A stretch of 64,000 nucleotides of DNA from Haemophilus parainfluenzae (GTDB lineage Bacteria > Pseudomonadota > Gammaproteobacteria > Enterobacterales > Pasteurellaceae). Position 1 is the first letter of the stretch, and each line of letters opens with the position of its first letter. The notes beneath the pieces are model-generated. The model did no database searches, was not told the DNA's origin, and saw only the letters and a list, made by a program, of their open reading frames with translations. The stretch lies in contig NZ_CP063121.1 in the NCBI RefSeq assembly GCF_014931415.1, forward strand, positions 62,001-126,000. Direction: 5' to 3'. Both the position numbers and the translations under genes were made by a program. Below, one piece after another: positions 1-10,197 of this stretch.

Positions 1-1092
1 ATCTAATGTGGCTTTGTATCCGGCAAAACCATCGTAAGAATTACGGAAGAAGGAAAGATTTGAATGCAACTTACCAAATACTTGTAGCGTTTGCATCAGA
101 TCGCCGAGTTTAATTTGCTTCTCAAAATAACGCCCCACTTGAATTAACAAAGGGAACACCACGGAAACTTGGCTTACTACTAGGTTAAAACCAGAGAATT
201 TTAAGGTTCGATAAACAATATCCCACATGTTATTGATCACTGCGCCAAATTGTTTATAAAGTTGGCTACTCTCAACTTTCTCACCCGCATAAAATGCCAC
301 ACTTTCCGCATATTCTTTGATACGAATTAAAGCATAACGATAGTTAGCGTTTAAGCGTTCGTTGACGAAATTCAACATAATTAATGGACGCCCTAAACGG
401 AATGCAATCGCGGTAGTGATAATCACATAAGCAAATACCAAGAACACCATCATGCGTGGAATTTCAGTACCAAATACCATCATTGGTCCCGCTAATCCCC
501 ACAATAAGATTGTATAAGAAATCATGGAGGTGACAGCATCAATTACCCCGGTACTTAAAGAGAGCGTGGTTCGCACATAGGATTGCACATCTTGTTGAAT
601 ACGTTGATCGGGGTTATCTAAGTTAGCGGAAACATACTGCGTTTTATAGTACGCGCGATTATTCATCCATTTATCTACTAACTGACCATTCAACCATTCG
701 ATCCAATCAATAGAAAAACGTTGCTCTAAATAATAGCTAAGCAATGCGGCAATGACTGAACTTGTCGCAATCACACAAAACAGCACCATTTGATCCCAAA
801 ACACAGGTTCATTAAATTCCTGCAAGGATGTGTACATATTGTTATACCACTCAGAATGGACCAAGCTAATACGCACACTGACTAATGTCATCGCTACAAT
901 TAATAAGAAAAATAGCAAAGGTTTAATACTTCGACGTGGTGAAAGATACCCACCCGCAAATTGCCAAAATTGTTTACCCCAGTGGGTAAAACGGACTAAT
1001 AAGAAAATACCAAAGCTAAACACGACAGCCGTCATCGCTAGTGTTTTTACTATCCATAAAAGCGAATTAATGGCCTCTTGAGCGTAATCCAT
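1..1092 (-). CDS. ABC transporter, fused permease/ATPase (YddA/SbmA-like), N-terminal part
   Basis: The start codon is at 1092 and the gene runs off the left edge, so only the first 364 codons are present. The protein begins MDYAQEAINSLLWIVKTLAM and shows several hydrophobic segments in an SbmA/BacA-type transmembrane domain, with motifs such as WIEWLNGQLVDKWMNNRAYY followed by NPDQRIQQDV. In this family a C-terminal ATPase domain follows, which would lie outside the window. The order (this gene divergent from a YidE-type transporter) matches H. influenzae HI0036/HI0035 from memory. The substrate is unknown; relatives handle peptides or are implicated in cobalamin uptake. The intact frame up to the edge gives no sign of decay. 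Confidence 0.85.
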   Translation of the reverse strand, partial: MDYAQEAINSLLWIVKTLAMTAVVFSFGIFLLVRFTHWGKQFWQFAGGYLSPRRSIKPLLFFLLIVAMTLVSVRISLVHSEWYNNMYTSLQEFNEPVFWDQMVLFCVIATSSVIAALLSYYLEQRFSIDWIEWLNGQLVDKWMNNRAYYKTQYVSANLDNPDQRIQQDVQSYVRTTLSLSTGVIDAVTSMISYTILLWGLAGPMMVFGTEIPRMMVFLVFAYVIITTAIAFRLGRPLIMLNFVNERLNANYRYALIRIKEYAESVAFYAGEKVESSQLYKQFGAVINNMWDIVYRTLKFSGFNLVVSQVSVVFPLLIQVGRYFEKQIKLGDLMQTLQVFGKLHSNLSFFRNSYDGFAGYKATLD

Positions 1093-1113
1093 AATCAACC
1101 TATAAAATCAAAA

Positions 1114-1122
1114 AAGTGCGGT
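1114..1122 (+). other. DNA uptake signal sequence (hin-type USS)
   Basis: An exact AAGTGCGGT followed by an AT-rich tail (CATTTTA) lies in the gap between two divergent genes. This is the core recognised by the Haemophilus competence machinery. It is one of dozens in the window, listed here as the first example; the others are described under findings. Confidence 0.9.
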
Positions 1123-1211
1123 CATTTTAGGCAGTGTTTATTTTTAAGCAAGAAAAAATGTGATGGAGATAACATTTTTTGACTTTGTCACAAGCGGGTA
1201 AGAAATCTAAT

Positions 1212-1220
1212 TGATATAAT
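1212..1220 (+). promoter_or_regulatory. Extended -10 promoter of the YidE-type transporter gene
   Basis: TGATATAAT is a perfect extended -10 (TG-N-TATAAT) 37 bases before the start codon at 1258. No convincing -35 hexamer lies 17 bases upstream; extended -10 promoters often do without one. Confidence 0.55.
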
Positions 1221-1257
1221 CCGAAATAGTTAAATTTTTAATAAATTAGAGGTCGGT

Positions 1258-2910
1258 ATGAGTGAAACTGCGATTACCATTAGTTTGCTTGCCCTCGTTG
1301 CCGTGATTGGCCTATGGATCGGGCATTTTAAAATTAAAGGTGTAGGACTGGGCATTGGGGGGGTGCTATTTGGGGGAATTTTAGTTGCCCATTTTACCAC
1401 CCAATATGGCATAAAATTAGATAGCCATACATTACATTTCGTGCAAGAGTTCGGCTTAATTCTGTTTGTTTATACGATTGGTATTCAAGTGGGGCCGGGC
1501 TTCTTTGCTTCCTTACGAAAATCAGGCTTAACCTTAAATGGATTAGGCATTTTAATCGTTGCACTTGGTGCAGTGGTGACAATTCTCATTTATAAGCTTG
1601 CGGATATTCCTCTTGATGTCGCGCTTGGTATTTACTCCGGTGCGGTCACCAATACCCCATCTCTCGGTGCGGGTCAGCAAATTCTTTCTGAATTAGGCAT
1701 GTCGCAAACGACGTCTAACATGGGGATGGCCTATGCAATGGCTTATCCTTTTGGAATTTGTGGCATTTTACTTTCTATGTGGCTTATTCGTCTTTTCTTT
1801 AAAATTAAAGTGGATGAAGAAGCAGCAAATTTTGAAAAAGAAAGTGGTCATGACAAAGAAGCACTCAAAAGCATGTCTCTGAAAGTCACCAATACTAATC
1901 TCAATGGTATCCATTTGATTGAAATTCCAGGTTTTGATGATGAAGATGTTGTCTGCTCTCGTTTGAAACGGGGTGAGCTTGTTATTGTGCCGAAAGCGGA
2001 TACCGATGTTCAACTTGGGGATATTTTACATTTGGTCGGCAATCCTGAAGGCTTGAAAAAAATGCACCTTATCATTGGAGAAGAGGTTGATATCCCGGTA
2101 GCCAGCTTGAGTGGCGAAATTCGTTCTGAACGCGTGGTCGTGACAAATGAAAAGGTTCTAGGAAAACAAATTCGTCATCTTGGCATTCATCAAAAATACG
2201 GTGTCGTCATTTCACGTTTAAATCGTGCGGGCGTGGAACTGGTACCAACTGCACATACAACACTTCAATTTGGTGACGTATTGCACATGGTTGGTAAAAC
2301 CGACATTCTAAACCAAGCCATTTCAGTGATCGGGAATGCGAAACAAAAACTACTACAAGTGCAAATGTTACCAGTGTTTATTGGGATTGGCTTAGGGGTA
2401 TTACTCGGCTCCATTCCTTTCTATATTCCAGGTTTCCCTGTAGCATTAAAATTAGGGCTAGCAGGCGGACCGTTAGTCGTCGCATTGATCCTGGCTCGAA
2501 TTGGCTCTATCGGAAAACTCTACTGGTTTATGCCACCTAGTGCGAACTTGGCATTGCGCGAAATTGGTATAGTGCTCTTCCTTGCTGTAGTCGGTTTAAA
2601 ATCTGGCGGTAGCTTTGTGGACACACTCACCAATGGTTCTGGTCTTGAATGGATGGGCTACGGTATTTTCATCACTCTTGTACCATTAATGATTGTAGGT
2701 ATCATTGCACGTTTATATGTAAAATTAAATTATCTTTCTCTTTGTGGCCTGTTAGCGGGATCAATGACGGATCCACCAGCGCTTGCTTTCGCGAATGAAC
2801 TGAAAGAAGGAAGCGGTGCTGCCGCACTCTCCTATGCGACAGTCTATCCGCTCACAATGTTCTTGCGGATTATTTCACCGCAATTGTTAGCAATTCTTTT
2901 ATGGGTTTAA
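1258..2910 (+). CDS. YidE/AspT-family putative transporter (HI0035-like)
   Basis: This 550-residue protein belongs to the aspartate:alanine exchanger (AspT/YidE/YbjL) family. An N-terminal membrane half of about five helices is followed by a soluble middle (about residues 190-370) that looks like two TrkA-C/RCK-type regulatory domains (repeated phrases ending [10 protein letters not shown] and [10 protein letters not shown]). A second membrane half closes the protein. The duplicated GVLxG and [16 protein letters not shown] motifs fit the family. The transported substrate is not known. It is transcribed divergently from the ABC transporter and ends at a hairpin at 2924. A run of seven G residues near 1357 lies in frame and encodes glycine. 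Confidence 0.9.
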   Translation: MSETAITISLLALVAVIGLWIGHFKIKGVGLGIGGVLFGGILVAHFTTQYGIKLDSHTLHFVQEFGLILFVYTIGIQVGPGFFASLRKSGLTLNGLGILIVALGAVVTILIYKLADIPLDVALGIYSGAVTNTPSLGAGQQILSELGMSQTTSNMGMAYAMAYPFGICGILLSMWLIRLFFKIKVDEEAANFEKESGHDKEALKSMSLKVTNTNLNGIHLIEIPGFDDEDVVCSRLKRGELVIVPKADTDVQLGDILHLVGNPEGLKKMHLIIGEEVDIPVASLSGEIRSERVVVTNEKVLGKQIRHLGIHQKYGVVISRLNRAGVELVPTAHTTLQFGDVLHMVGKTDILNQAISVIGNAKQKLLQVQMLPVFIGIGLGVLLGSIPFYIPGFPVALKLGLAGGPLVVALILARIGSIGKLYWFMPPSANLALREIGIVLFLAVVGLKSGGSFVDTLTNGSGLEWMGYGIFITLVPLMIVGIIARLYVKLNYLSLCGLLAGSMTDPPALAFANELKEGSGAAALSYATVYPLTMFLRIISPQLLAILLWV

Positions 2911-2923
2911 TACCCTTTCAAAC

Positions 2924-2950
2924 TTGGGGCAGAATAGCTGCCCCAATATT
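2924..2950 (+). terminator. Hairpin after the YidE-type gene
   Basis: A nine-base-pair stem TTGGGGCAG/CTGCCCCAA with loop AATAG begins 14 bases after the stop codon. The following T tract is poor, so termination may be partial. Confidence 0.6.
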
Positions 2951-3062
2951 CATGCTAAGCACTATGACTGCCATAAAACAATTCAAATAAAATCAGCCCC
3001 AAGCCTACCCCTTTCCCTCATTCAATGATAGAATTCATCGCTTTATTTAAATAGGAAAAGAA

Positions 3063-3371
3063 ATGTCATTAGTTGAATTTGTAATTGATAAACTCGATGA
3101 TTTAAAAGGCACCGAAATTGTACATTTTGATGTAAAAGGCAAATCATCGATTACTGAAAATATGATTATTTGTACCGGTACATCTAGCCGCCAAGTGTCT
3201 GCTATGGCCGATAACCTTATCGCAGAATGTAAAAAATCCGGTTATGAAACCTTTGGTGAAGAAGGTCGTAATACAGCAGATTGGATCGTGGTGGATCTTG
3301 GTCAAACCATCGTACACATCATGCAGCGCGATGCACGTGAAATGTATCAATTAGAAAAACTTTGGGCATAA
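3063..3371 (+). CDS. rsfS: Ribosomal silencing factor RsfS
   Basis: This 102-residue protein (formerly YbeB/Iojap) binds ribosomal protein L14 and blocks subunit joining in starved cells. The family signatures IICTGTSSRQVSAMADNL and DWIVVDLGQTIVHIM are present, and the length is typical. It opens the block rsfS-rlmH-mrdA-rodA, the same order as ybeB-rlmH-mrdA-mrdB in enterics. The gap to rlmH is 39 bases and holds an uptake signal right after the stop codon (3371-3379). Confidence 0.96.
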   Translation: MSLVEFVIDKLDDLKGTEIVHFDVKGKSSITENMIICTGTSSRQVSAMADNLIAECKKSGYETFGEEGRNTADWIVVDLGQTIVHIMQRDAREMYQLEKLWA

Positions 3372-3410
3372 AGTGCGGTCAATTTTGACGGTGTTTTAAA
3401 AGGGAAAAGG

Positions 3411-3878
3411 ATGAAAATCACATTAATTGCAGTGGGCACCAAAATGCCGGCTTGGGTTACCACCGGATTTGAAGAATACCAACGTCGTTTTCCTAAAGAC
3501 ATGCCTTTTGAACTCATTGAAATCCCTGCAGGCAAGCGTGGAAAAAATGCGGATATTAAACGCATCTTAGAGCAAGAAGGCAAAGCGATGCTAGCCGCTT
3601 GTGGAAAAGGCAAAGTGGTGACATTAGATATCCCTGGCAAACCTTGGACAACGCCACAACTTGCTGAGCAATTAGAGGGTTGGAAAAATGATGGTCGTGA
3701 TGTGTGCTTACTCATTGGCGGGCCTGAAGGTTTATCCCCTGAATGCAAAGCGGCAGCAGAACAAAGTTGGTCACTGTCACCACTCACACTGCCCCATCCA
3801 TTAGTGCGAGTTGTCGTGGCAGAAAGTTTATACCGTGCTTGGTCACTGACGACAAACCACCCTTATCACAGAGAATAA
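3411..3878 (+). CDS. rlmH: 23S rRNA pseudouridine(1915) N3-methyltransferase RlmH
   Basis: This 155-residue SPOUT methyltransferase uses SAM to methylate pseudouridine 1915 in helix 69 of 23S rRNA. The SAM-binding knot motif [10 protein letters not shown] is clear, as is the C-terminal [15 protein letters not shown] that ends nearly all RlmH proteins. Length equals the usual 155-156 residues. The start has a strong upstream GGGAAAAGG ribosome-binding region. It sits between rsfS and mrdA, the conserved gammaproteobacterial context. Confidence 0.97.
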   Translation: MKITLIAVGTKMPAWVTTGFEEYQRRFPKDMPFELIEIPAGKRGKNADIKRILEQEGKAMLAACGKGKVVTLDIPGKPWTTPQLAEQLEGWKNDGRDVCLLIGGPEGLSPECKAAAEQSWSLSPLTLPHPLVRVVVAESLYRAWSLTTNHPYHRE

Positions 3879-3893
3879 CGTATTACATTACCG

Positions 3894-5870
3894 ATGAATT
3901 TAAAAAAATTCTTTTCTGCACCAACTAATGAACCGATCCGCGATAAAAAAGCGGAGCGGAACTTGTTTGCGCGTCGAACATTGGTCGCATTCATCGGTAT
4001 TTTAGCCCTAAGTGGTGTGCTATTTGCTAATATTTACCATCTCCAAGTGGTGAATTACGACATGTACCAAACTCGCTCAAATGGTAACCGCATTAAATTA
4101 CTTCCGCTTCCTCCTACTCGCGGATTAATTTACGACCGTTACGGCGAATTACTGGCAGAAAACCTCACCTTTTTCGGTTTATATATCGTGCCGGAAAAAA
4201 CGGAAAATTTAGACCGCACTTTTGAAGAATTGCGCTATGTTGTGGGACTCACTGATGAAGACATTGAGCATTTCAAAAAAGAGCGTCGTCGTGGTACACG
4301 CTATACGCCGATTTTACTCAAGCCTAGCCTAACGGAAGAGCAAATTGCCCGTTTTGCAGTAAACCAGTATAAATATCCAAGCCTTGATGTACGTCCTTAT
4401 TTCAAACGAAATTACCTGTATGGCGAAGCCATGACTCATATTTTGGGTTATGTTGGACGCATTAATGACCGAGATGTTGAGCGCCTAAAAAAAGAAGAGA
4501 AATTTGCTAACTATTCCGGTTCTACGGACATGGGGAAACTGGGTATTGAACGTTATTACGAAGAACAACTCCATGGTACAACCGGTTTCGAAGAGGTTGA
4601 AATTAATAACCGTGGTAAAGTTATTCGTAAACTACGTGAACAACCCGCCACCGCGGGTAAAAGTATTCATCTGACTATCGATTTTACTCTTCAACGCTAT
4701 ATTATGTCGCTCCTTTCAGGTCAAAAAGGCGCTGTTGTTGTGCTTGATCCGAAAGATAATAGCGTATTAGCGATGGTTTCAACACCAAGCTATGACAATA
4801 ATTTATTCGTCGATGGCATTTCTTCTAGTGATTACAAACGTTTACTCGAAGATCCAACTCGACCACTTTACAGTCGTGCGACACAAGGTGTGTACCCGCC
4901 TGCCTCTACTGTAAAACCATTCGTTGCTGTTGCGGCATTAACTGAAGGGGTGATTACGCCTAATACCACAATTTTTGACCCAGGCTACTGGACATTGCCA
5001 AACTCAACAAAGCGCTTCCGAGATTGGAAAAAAACAGGGCATGGTTATACGGATTTAAACAAGGCCATTACTGAATCATCGGATACTTTCTTCTATCAAA
5101 CCGCCTTTAATTTAGGTATTGATCGTTTCTCCATGTGGATGAAACGTTTTGGGTTTGGTATGCCGACAGGTATTGAAATTCAAGAAGAAGCTACGGCCAA
5201 TATGCCGAGTAAAGAATGGAAACAAAAACGTTATAAAAAACCATGGGTACAAGGCGATACAATCTCAGTGGGGATTGGTCAAGGTTATTGGACAGCAACA
5301 CCATTACAAGTGGCAAAAGCAACCTCTATTGTGGTCAATAACGGTAAAATTCATACGCCACATTTAATGAAATCTGTTGAAGGTGCCACCATTGAGCCGT
5401 ATCAAGACCCACTTTTATATGAAGATATTACCGATCCAAAACAAGCTTATTGGGATGCGGCTAAACGCGGCATGTTCAATGTGGTGAATTCAGGTGCAGG
5501 GACTGGACGAAAAGCCTTTATCGGCACGAATTACCACGTAGCAGGGAAATCCGGTACCGCACAGGTATTCAGCTTAAAGGAAAACCAAAAATATAATGCA
5601 GCGGGATTGAAAAAAGAATTACATGACCATGCTTGGTTCACGGCTTATGCGCCTTATGAAGATCCGAAATTAGTTGTGACGATTATTTTAGAAAACGCGG
5701 GTGGTGGTTCAAGTAATGCAGCACCAATTGCACGTCAAATTATGGATTTCTATTTGAATAAACGCTTGCCACAAATTGAACGTCAAGAAAATGCTGAAAA
5801 AGAGAAAAAGACGGACCAAACTGATTTAGATGCGCCAGCACTAGAATCTCAACCAAGTGAGAATGAATAA
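3894..5870 (+). CDS. mrdA: Penicillin-binding protein 2, elongasome transpeptidase
   Basis: This 658-residue class B PBP cross-links peptidoglycan during lateral wall growth, together with RodA. A short cytoplasmic N-terminus is followed by one membrane anchor (about residues 28-48), the pedestal domain, then the transpeptidase. Active-site motifs are visible: S-T-V-K with the nucleophile at Ser338, the S-S-D triad ([11 protein letters not shown]), and K-S-G in [11 protein letters not shown]. The C-terminal tail is highly charged. The stop codon TAA shares its last base with the ATG of rodA, implying translational coupling. Confidence 0.97.
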   Translation: MNLKKFFSAPTNEPIRDKKAERNLFARRTLVAFIGILALSGVLFANIYHLQVVNYDMYQTRSNGNRIKLLPLPPTRGLIYDRYGELLAENLTFFGLYIVPEKTENLDRTFEELRYVVGLTDEDIEHFKKERRRGTRYTPILLKPSLTEEQIARFAVNQYKYPSLDVRPYFKRNYLYGEAMTHILGYVGRINDRDVERLKKEEKFANYSGSTDMGKLGIERYYEEQLHGTTGFEEVEINNRGKVIRKLREQPATAGKSIHLTIDFTLQRYIMSLLSGQKGAVVVLDPKDNSVLAMVSTPSYDNNLFVDGISSSDYKRLLEDPTRPLYSRATQGVYPPASTVKPFVAVAALTEGVITPNTTIFDPGYWTLPNSTKRFRDWKKTGHGYTDLNKAITESSDTFFYQTAFNLGIDRFSMWMKRFGFGMPTGIEIQEEATANMPSKEWKQKRYKKPWVQGDTISVGIGQGYWTATPLQVAKATSIVVNNGKIHTPHLMKSVEGATIEPYQDPLLYEDITDPKQAYWDAAKRGMFNVVNSGAGTGRKAFIGTNYHVAGKSGTAQVFSLKENQKYNAAGLKKELHDHAWFTAYAPYEDPKLVVTIILENAGGGSSNAAPIARQIMDFYLNKRLPQIERQENAEKEKKTDQTDLDAPALESQPSENE

Positions 5871-6985
5871 TGGAAGAAAAAGTGCCTTTATGCTTGCGAT
5901 TATGGCAACGCTTACATATTGATTTTTTATTATTTATTGGATTAGCCGCTATTACAGCTTATGGCATGCTTGTGCTTTATAGTGCATCAGGTGCCAGTGA
6001 AGTCATGTTCCAAAATCGTATTATTCAGGTCATATTAGGTTTTGCCGTGATGATGATTATGGCGCAACTTCCCCCTAAATTTTATCAGCGACTCGCCCCT
6101 TACTTATATTTGGTGGGTTTTATCATGCTGATTTTGGTTGATGCTATCGGTACAACCAGTAAAGGGGCGCAACGTTGGTTAGATCTTGGGTTTATTCGCT
6201 TTCAGCCTTCTGAAATTGTCAAACTCGCGGTACCATTAATGGTCGCGGTATATTTAGGTAACCGTCCGCTACCACCGAAAATGAGCGAAACCTTTATTGC
6301 TATCGCCATGATTATTGTGCCAACTTTACTTGTGGCTATTCAACCAGACTTAGGGACATCAATTCTGGTTAGTGCATCGGGCTTATTCGTGGTATTCTTA
6401 GCAGGGATGAGTTGGTGGCTTATTCTTGCTGCTGTAGTTGGATTAGCGGCATTTATTCCTATCATGTGGATGTATTTAATGCATGACTACCAACGCATGC
6501 GTGTATTAACCTTACTTGACCCCGAGAAAGATCCACTTGGGGCGGGTTACCATATTTTGCAATCCAAAATTGCCATCGGTTCAGGCGGTATATCTGGCAA
6601 GGGATGGATGCAAGGGACACAATCCCAATTAGAATTTTTGCCTGAACCACACACTGATTTTATTTTTGCCGTGATGAGTGAAGAACATGGAATGGTCGGT
6701 TTTCTTATTCTGATGGCAATTTATTTGTTTATTATTATCCGTGGCTTAATAATTGCGGTAAATGCAGAAACCTCTTTCGGGCGTATTCTTGCTGGTGCAA
6801 CCACACTGATATTCTTCGTTTATGTCTTCGTGAATATTGGTATGGTGAGTGGCATTTTGCCTGTTGTAGGGGTGCCTTTACCACTCTTTAGCTACGGCGG
6901 TACCTCATATGTCGCCATCATGGCAAGCTTTGGTTTAGTGATGTCCATTCATACTCACAAACCTCGCTTTATGAAAGGGAACTAA
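5870..6985 (+). CDS. rodA: RodA, SEDS-family peptidoglycan glycosyltransferase
   Basis: RodA (MrdB) polymerises glycan strands from lipid II and works as a complex with PBP2, encoded just upstream with a one-base overlap. The 371 residues form about ten membrane helices. SEDS hallmarks are visible: LQPDLGTS containing the catalytic Asp, and the C-terminal [14 protein letters not shown]. The length is typical of the family. It is followed after about 50 bases by rlpA. Confidence 0.97.
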   Translation: MEEKVPLCLRLWQRLHIDFLLFIGLAAITAYGMLVLYSASGASEVMFQNRIIQVILGFAVMMIMAQLPPKFYQRLAPYLYLVGFIMLILVDAIGTTSKGAQRWLDLGFIRFQPSEIVKLAVPLMVAVYLGNRPLPPKMSETFIAIAMIIVPTLLVAIQPDLGTSILVSASGLFVVFLAGMSWWLILAAVVGLAAFIPIMWMYLMHDYQRMRVLTLLDPEKDPLGAGYHILQSKIAIGSGGISGKGWMQGTQSQLEFLPEPHTDFIFAVMSEEHGMVGFLILMAIYLFIIIRGLIIAVNAETSFGRILAGATTLIFFVYVFVNIGMVSGILPVVGVPLPLFSYGGTSYVAIMASFGLVMSIHTHKPRFMKGN

Positions 6986-7038
6986 TTTCCCTTTTGGCTT
7001 TCTTATGAAGAGCACCGATAATCTTGAAAGTAATAAGT

Positions 7039-7899
7039 ATGACATTAAAAAACATCTTAAAAACGACCGCACTTTTTACCTTGATAAGCAGCTCAAGTTT
7101 TTCTGCTTTTGCCGATACGCAAAAAATGTATGGTATTCAAGGGGATTCGCTGTCGATTACTACGACCGTTCAAGCGCCACAAAGCTATGAAGTGAATGGT
7201 AAAACATACACCACACAAGGTGATGAGGCAAAGTCCTATTCAAAAGAAGGGACAGCAAGTTATTACCACCATAAATTTAATGGTCGTAAAACAGCTAATG
7301 GTGAACGCTATGATTCGGCACTTTTCACTGCCGCACATAAAACCTTACCTTTGAATTCTTATGCGGTTGTTACAAACTTACATAACAATCGCAAGGTGAT
7401 TGTGCGAATTAATGATCGTGGTCCGTTTAGTGAGAAACGTATCATTGACTTATCTCATTCTGCCGCAAAAGAATTAGGCCTTATTGCTCGTGGTACAGGG
7501 CAAGTAAGAATTGAAGCTTTACATGTGGATCACAAAGGTCAAATTTCAGGTGCGGGAGCAAAAACGCTTGCCAAGCATGCTAAAACACAAGAAGCCAGTG
7601 AGCGTTTAGTCGTCAATAAAAATAGCGAAAAAAAAAATCAAAACTTAGACAGCACAAACGATGCAAAAACTGTTTTCAAGCTAAAACTACTCGCGCTGTC
7701 GTCAAAAAGCCAAGCAGAAAGCATCATCACAAAACTCGCGTTAGATGACATCAAAACGGAAATTAACCAAAATGGGCGAAACTATGAAATCCATTTTGGC
7801 CCATTAGCGGATCAAGCGGATATTAATCAATTAAAAACAAAATTACAAAAAACGATCAATGGGCAACCCGTAATCGTTTATACTTATAAAAACCAATAA
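7039..7899 (+). CDS. rlpA: RlpA, septal-ring lytic transglycosylase-type protein
   Basis: I start the gene at the ATG at 7039; an in-frame TTG at 7024 is possible but would only lengthen the signal peptide. The product (286 residues) has a signal peptide cut after SAFA, a double-psi beta-barrel domain (GTASYYHHKFNGRKTANGER to INDRGPF) and a C-terminal SPOR domain (about the last 75 residues). The barrel's conserved Glu (GER), His (AAH) and Asp (NDR) are present, so it probably cleaves denuded glycan strands. Unlike E. coli RlpA there is no lipobox cysteine; the protein contains no cysteine at all. A run of ten A residues (7628-7637) lies in the linker. Confidence 0.92.
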   Translation: MTLKNILKTTALFTLISSSSFSAFADTQKMYGIQGDSLSITTTVQAPQSYEVNGKTYTTQGDEAKSYSKEGTASYYHHKFNGRKTANGERYDSALFTAAHKTLPLNSYAVVTNLHNNRKVIVRINDRGPFSEKRIIDLSHSAAKELGLIARGTGQVRIEALHVDHKGQISGAGAKTLAKHAKTQEASERLVVNKNSEKKNQNLDSTNDAKTVFKLKLLALSSKSQAESIITKLALDDIKTEINQNGRNYEIHFGPLADQADINQLKTKLQKTINGQPVIVYTYKNQ

Positions 7900-7917
7900 G
7901 CTATTAAAGGAAATGCT

Positions 7918-9105
7918 ATGTTAAAACAATCTGCAAAATTGAAAAAAATTGTACTCTTCTCGGGATTAATAGCAGCGTCAACATTTGCTGCCGCTGAAGA
8001 TATTCAATACGGTATCGCTGTACCGGAAGTGAATGCGCAAACTTATGTTTTAATGGATTACAATTCTGGTGCGGTACTTGCATCACTTAACCCAGACCAA
8101 CGTCAATACCCTGCCTCATTAACAAAAATGATGACTAGCTACGTAGTTGGTGCGGCATTAAAACAAGGTAAAATCCATAATGAAGATATGGTGACAATTA
8201 GCGAAAGCGCTTGGGGTAGAAATTTCCCTGATTCATCAAAAATGTTCTTAAATTTAAATCAACAAGTGTCAGTGGGAGATTTAAACAAAGGGATTATCAT
8301 TGTTTCTGGTAATGATGCCTGTGTTGCTGTAGCTGAACATATTTCGGGTACCGTGGCTAACTTCGTTGATACCATGAATAAATACGTTCAACAATTTGGC
8401 TTAAAAAATACTAACTTCACCACACCACATGGTTTAGACGATCCAAACCAATATTCAACTGCACGTGATATGGCGATTATTGGTGCGCATATTATTCGTG
8501 ATTTACCGGAAGAATATAAAATCTACTCAGAAAAAGACTTTACTTTCAACAAAATCAAACAACCTAACCGTAATGGCTTATTATGGGATAAAACCATTAA
8601 CGTTGATGGTATGAAAACCGGACACACAAGCCAAGCAGGTTATAACCTTGTCGCATCAGCAACAAGTCCAAACAATATGCGTTTAATTTCTGTTGTAATG
8701 GGTGTACCGACCTATAAAGGCCGTGAAGTAGAAAGTAAAAAACTCTTACAATGGGGTTTTGCTAACTTTGAAACCTTAAAAACTCAAAAAGCAGGTGAAG
8801 AAATTTCAAAACAATCTGTTTACTACGGTGATAAAGGTGACGTTAAACTTGGTGTCTTAGAAGATGGCTTTATCACTGTGCCAAAAGGTAAACAAACTGA
8901 CTTAAAAGCACGTTATGAATTAGATAACAAATACTTACAAGCTCCTTTAGCAAAAGGTCAAGTGGTGGGTAAAATCGTTTATCAATTAAACGGCAAAGAT
9001 GTCGCTACCGTAAATCTTCAAGCATTAGAAGATGTACAAGAAGGCGGCTTCTTAGGTAAAGGTTGGGACTGGTTAGTGTTAACAGTTAAAGGATTATTTG
9101 ACTAA
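7918..9105 (+). CDS. dacA: D-alanyl-D-alanine carboxypeptidase DacA (PBP5/6)
   Basis: This 395-residue low-molecular-weight PBP trims the terminal D-Ala of stem peptides in the periplasm. A signal peptide ending AAAE is followed by the penicillin-binding domain with the S-L-T-K motif (Ser67/Lys70), the S-G-N motif (VSGNDAC) and K-T-G (GMKTGHT). A C-terminal beta domain and a final amphipathic helix (about the last 18 residues, GWDWLVLTVKGLFD) would hold it on the inner membrane. It begins 18 bases after rlpA with a good AAAGGAA site, and a hairpin at 9159 follows. Confidence 0.97.
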   Translation: MLKQSAKLKKIVLFSGLIAASTFAAAEDIQYGIAVPEVNAQTYVLMDYNSGAVLASLNPDQRQYPASLTKMMTSYVVGAALKQGKIHNEDMVTISESAWGRNFPDSSKMFLNLNQQVSVGDLNKGIIIVSGNDACVAVAEHISGTVANFVDTMNKYVQQFGLKNTNFTTPHGLDDPNQYSTARDMAIIGAHIIRDLPEEYKIYSEKDFTFNKIKQPNRNGLLWDKTINVDGMKTGHTSQAGYNLVASATSPNNMRLISVVMGVPTYKGREVESKKLLQWGFANFETLKTQKAGEEISKQSVYYGDKGDVKLGVLEDGFITVPKGKQTDLKARYELDNKYLQAPLAKGQVVGKIVYQLNGKDVATVNLQALEDVQEGGFLGKGWDWLVLTVKGLFD

Positions 9106-9158
9106 ACACCTTGAAAATTAACCGCACTTCCCCATTTATATCACATCAATAAATTCGT

Positions 9159-9197
9159 AAGGTGTGTGAATTTAGCTGATTCACGCACCTTATTCTT
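9159..9197 (+). terminator. Terminator-like hairpin between dacA and ybeD
   Basis: AAGGTGTGTGAAT pairs with ATTCACGCACCTT (one G-T pair) around a short loop, followed by ATTCTT. It probably separates the wall genes from the lipoate genes. Confidence 0.65.
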
Positions 9198-9213
9198 AAA
9201 TTAAGGAAACAAC

Positions 9214-9492
9214 ATGACAACCGAAAACGATTATGAAAAACTAAAAGAAGTAATGGAATTCCCCGCTGCAATGACATTTAAAGTCGCAGGTGTTAACCGT
9301 GAAGGTTTAGCGCAAGACATCGTAGCAGTGATACAAAAATATTTACCGGGTGATTATATTCCAAAGGAAAAACGCAGTAGTAAAGGCACGTATAATTCAG
9401 TTTCGATTGATATCGTCGCGCAAAACTTTGAGCAAGTAGAAACCCTTTACAAAGAACTTGCAAAAGTTGAAGGCGTCAAAATGGTTCTCTAA
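9214..9492 (+). CDS. ybeD: YbeD, DUF493 family protein
   Basis: This 92-residue protein matches the UPF0250/YbeD family, an ACT-like fold of uncertain role. Conserved features include [13 protein letters not shown] near the N-terminus and [13 protein letters not shown] in the middle. In gammaproteobacteria it is nearly always found just before lipB, as here. Its stop codon is separated from the lipB start by a single base, suggesting coupled translation and a link with lipoate metabolism (inferred from context only). Confidence 0.93.
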   Translation: MTTENDYEKLKEVMEFPAAMTFKVAGVNREGLAQDIVAVIQKYLPGDYIPKEKRSSKGTYNSVSIDIVAQNFEQVETLYKELAKVEGVKMVL

Positions 9493-9493
9493 G

Positions 9494-10135
9494 ATGAACA
9501 ATACTGATTTAATTGTCCGTCAATTAGGATTACAAGATTATCAGGAAATCTGGCATAAAATGCAGGAATTCACGGATAATCGAAATGCAGAAACCACCGA
9601 TGAAATTTGGCTAGTTGAGCATCATCCTGTTTTCACACAAGGCCAAGCAGGCAAACCGGAACACTTATTACAACGCAGTAATATTCCTGTTGTTCAATCT
9701 GATCGTGGTGGTCAAATTACCTATCATGGTCCTGGTCAGCAGGTCATGTATGTGCTCATTGATATTAAACGTCATGAACATTTAAATGTTCGCCAATTAG
9801 TGACCGCACTTGAACAATCCGTTGTAAAAACCCTAGCAGACTATGGTATTGAAGGTTATCCCAAACCAGATGCACCTGGCGTGTATATTGATGGCAAAAA
9901 AATCTGTTCATTAGGTTTACGCATTCGAAAAGGCTGCTCTTTCCATGGCCTCGCGTTTAATATCAATATGGATCTTAATCCTTTCCATTACATTAATCCT
10001 TGTGGCTATGCAGGGCTTGAAATGTGTCAGCTTACTGATTTTATCGGTAAAGAAGAGGCAACACTTGACAAGGTTTCCCCAAAATTAATTAAACACTTTG
10101 CCGAACTTTTGGGCTATAATGTTACAAATTTATAA
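9494..10135 (+). CDS. lipB: Octanoyltransferase LipB
   Basis: LipB moves octanoyl groups from acyl-carrier protein to the lipoyl domains of 2-oxoacid dehydrogenases, the first step of lipoate synthesis. I place the start at the ATG at 9494 (213 residues), one base after ybeD; a TTG at 9458 would overlap ybeD by 35 bases. Family motifs are visible: [24 protein letters not shown], the catalytic Lys region [14 protein letters not shown], and the catalytic Cys in NPCGYAGL. A hairpin stands between it and lipA. Confidence 0.96.
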   Translation: MNNTDLIVRQLGLQDYQEIWHKMQEFTDNRNAETTDEIWLVEHHPVFTQGQAGKPEHLLQRSNIPVVQSDRGGQITYHGPGQQVMYVLIDIKRHEHLNVRQLVTALEQSVVKTLADYGIEGYPKPDAPGVYIDGKKICSLGLRIRKGCSFHGLAFNINMDLNPFHYINPCGYAGLEMCQLTDFIGKEEATLDKVSPKLIKHFAELLGYNVTNL

Positions 10136-10158
10136 CATTCACTTTTATAACACATTTA

Positions 10159-10184
10159 AAAATGCCTGAATCAGGCATTTTTCT
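10159..10184 (+). terminator. Terminator between lipB and lipA
   Basis: A perfect ten-base stem AAAATGCCTG/CAGGCATTTT with loop AAT, then TTCTTT. It lies only 14 bases before the lipA start codon, so it may modulate read-through into lipA. Confidence 0.75.
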
Positions 10185-10197
10185 TTAGGAAAGAACA

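Noticed and set aside
1357..1363. Run of seven G residues in the YidE-type gene as a phase-variation tract
   Set aside because: It is short, encodes glycine in the intact frame, and is not near the 5' end in the way of known contingency loci (residue 34); too weak without strain comparison.
3347..3787. 146-codon open frame antisense to rlmH
   Set aside because: It is a shadow of a well-supported gene, with no homology signal and no ribosome-binding site.
9458..9493. TTG start for lipB
   Set aside because: It would overlap ybeD by 35 bases; the ATG at 9494 has the usual one-base spacing and matches the family N-terminus.
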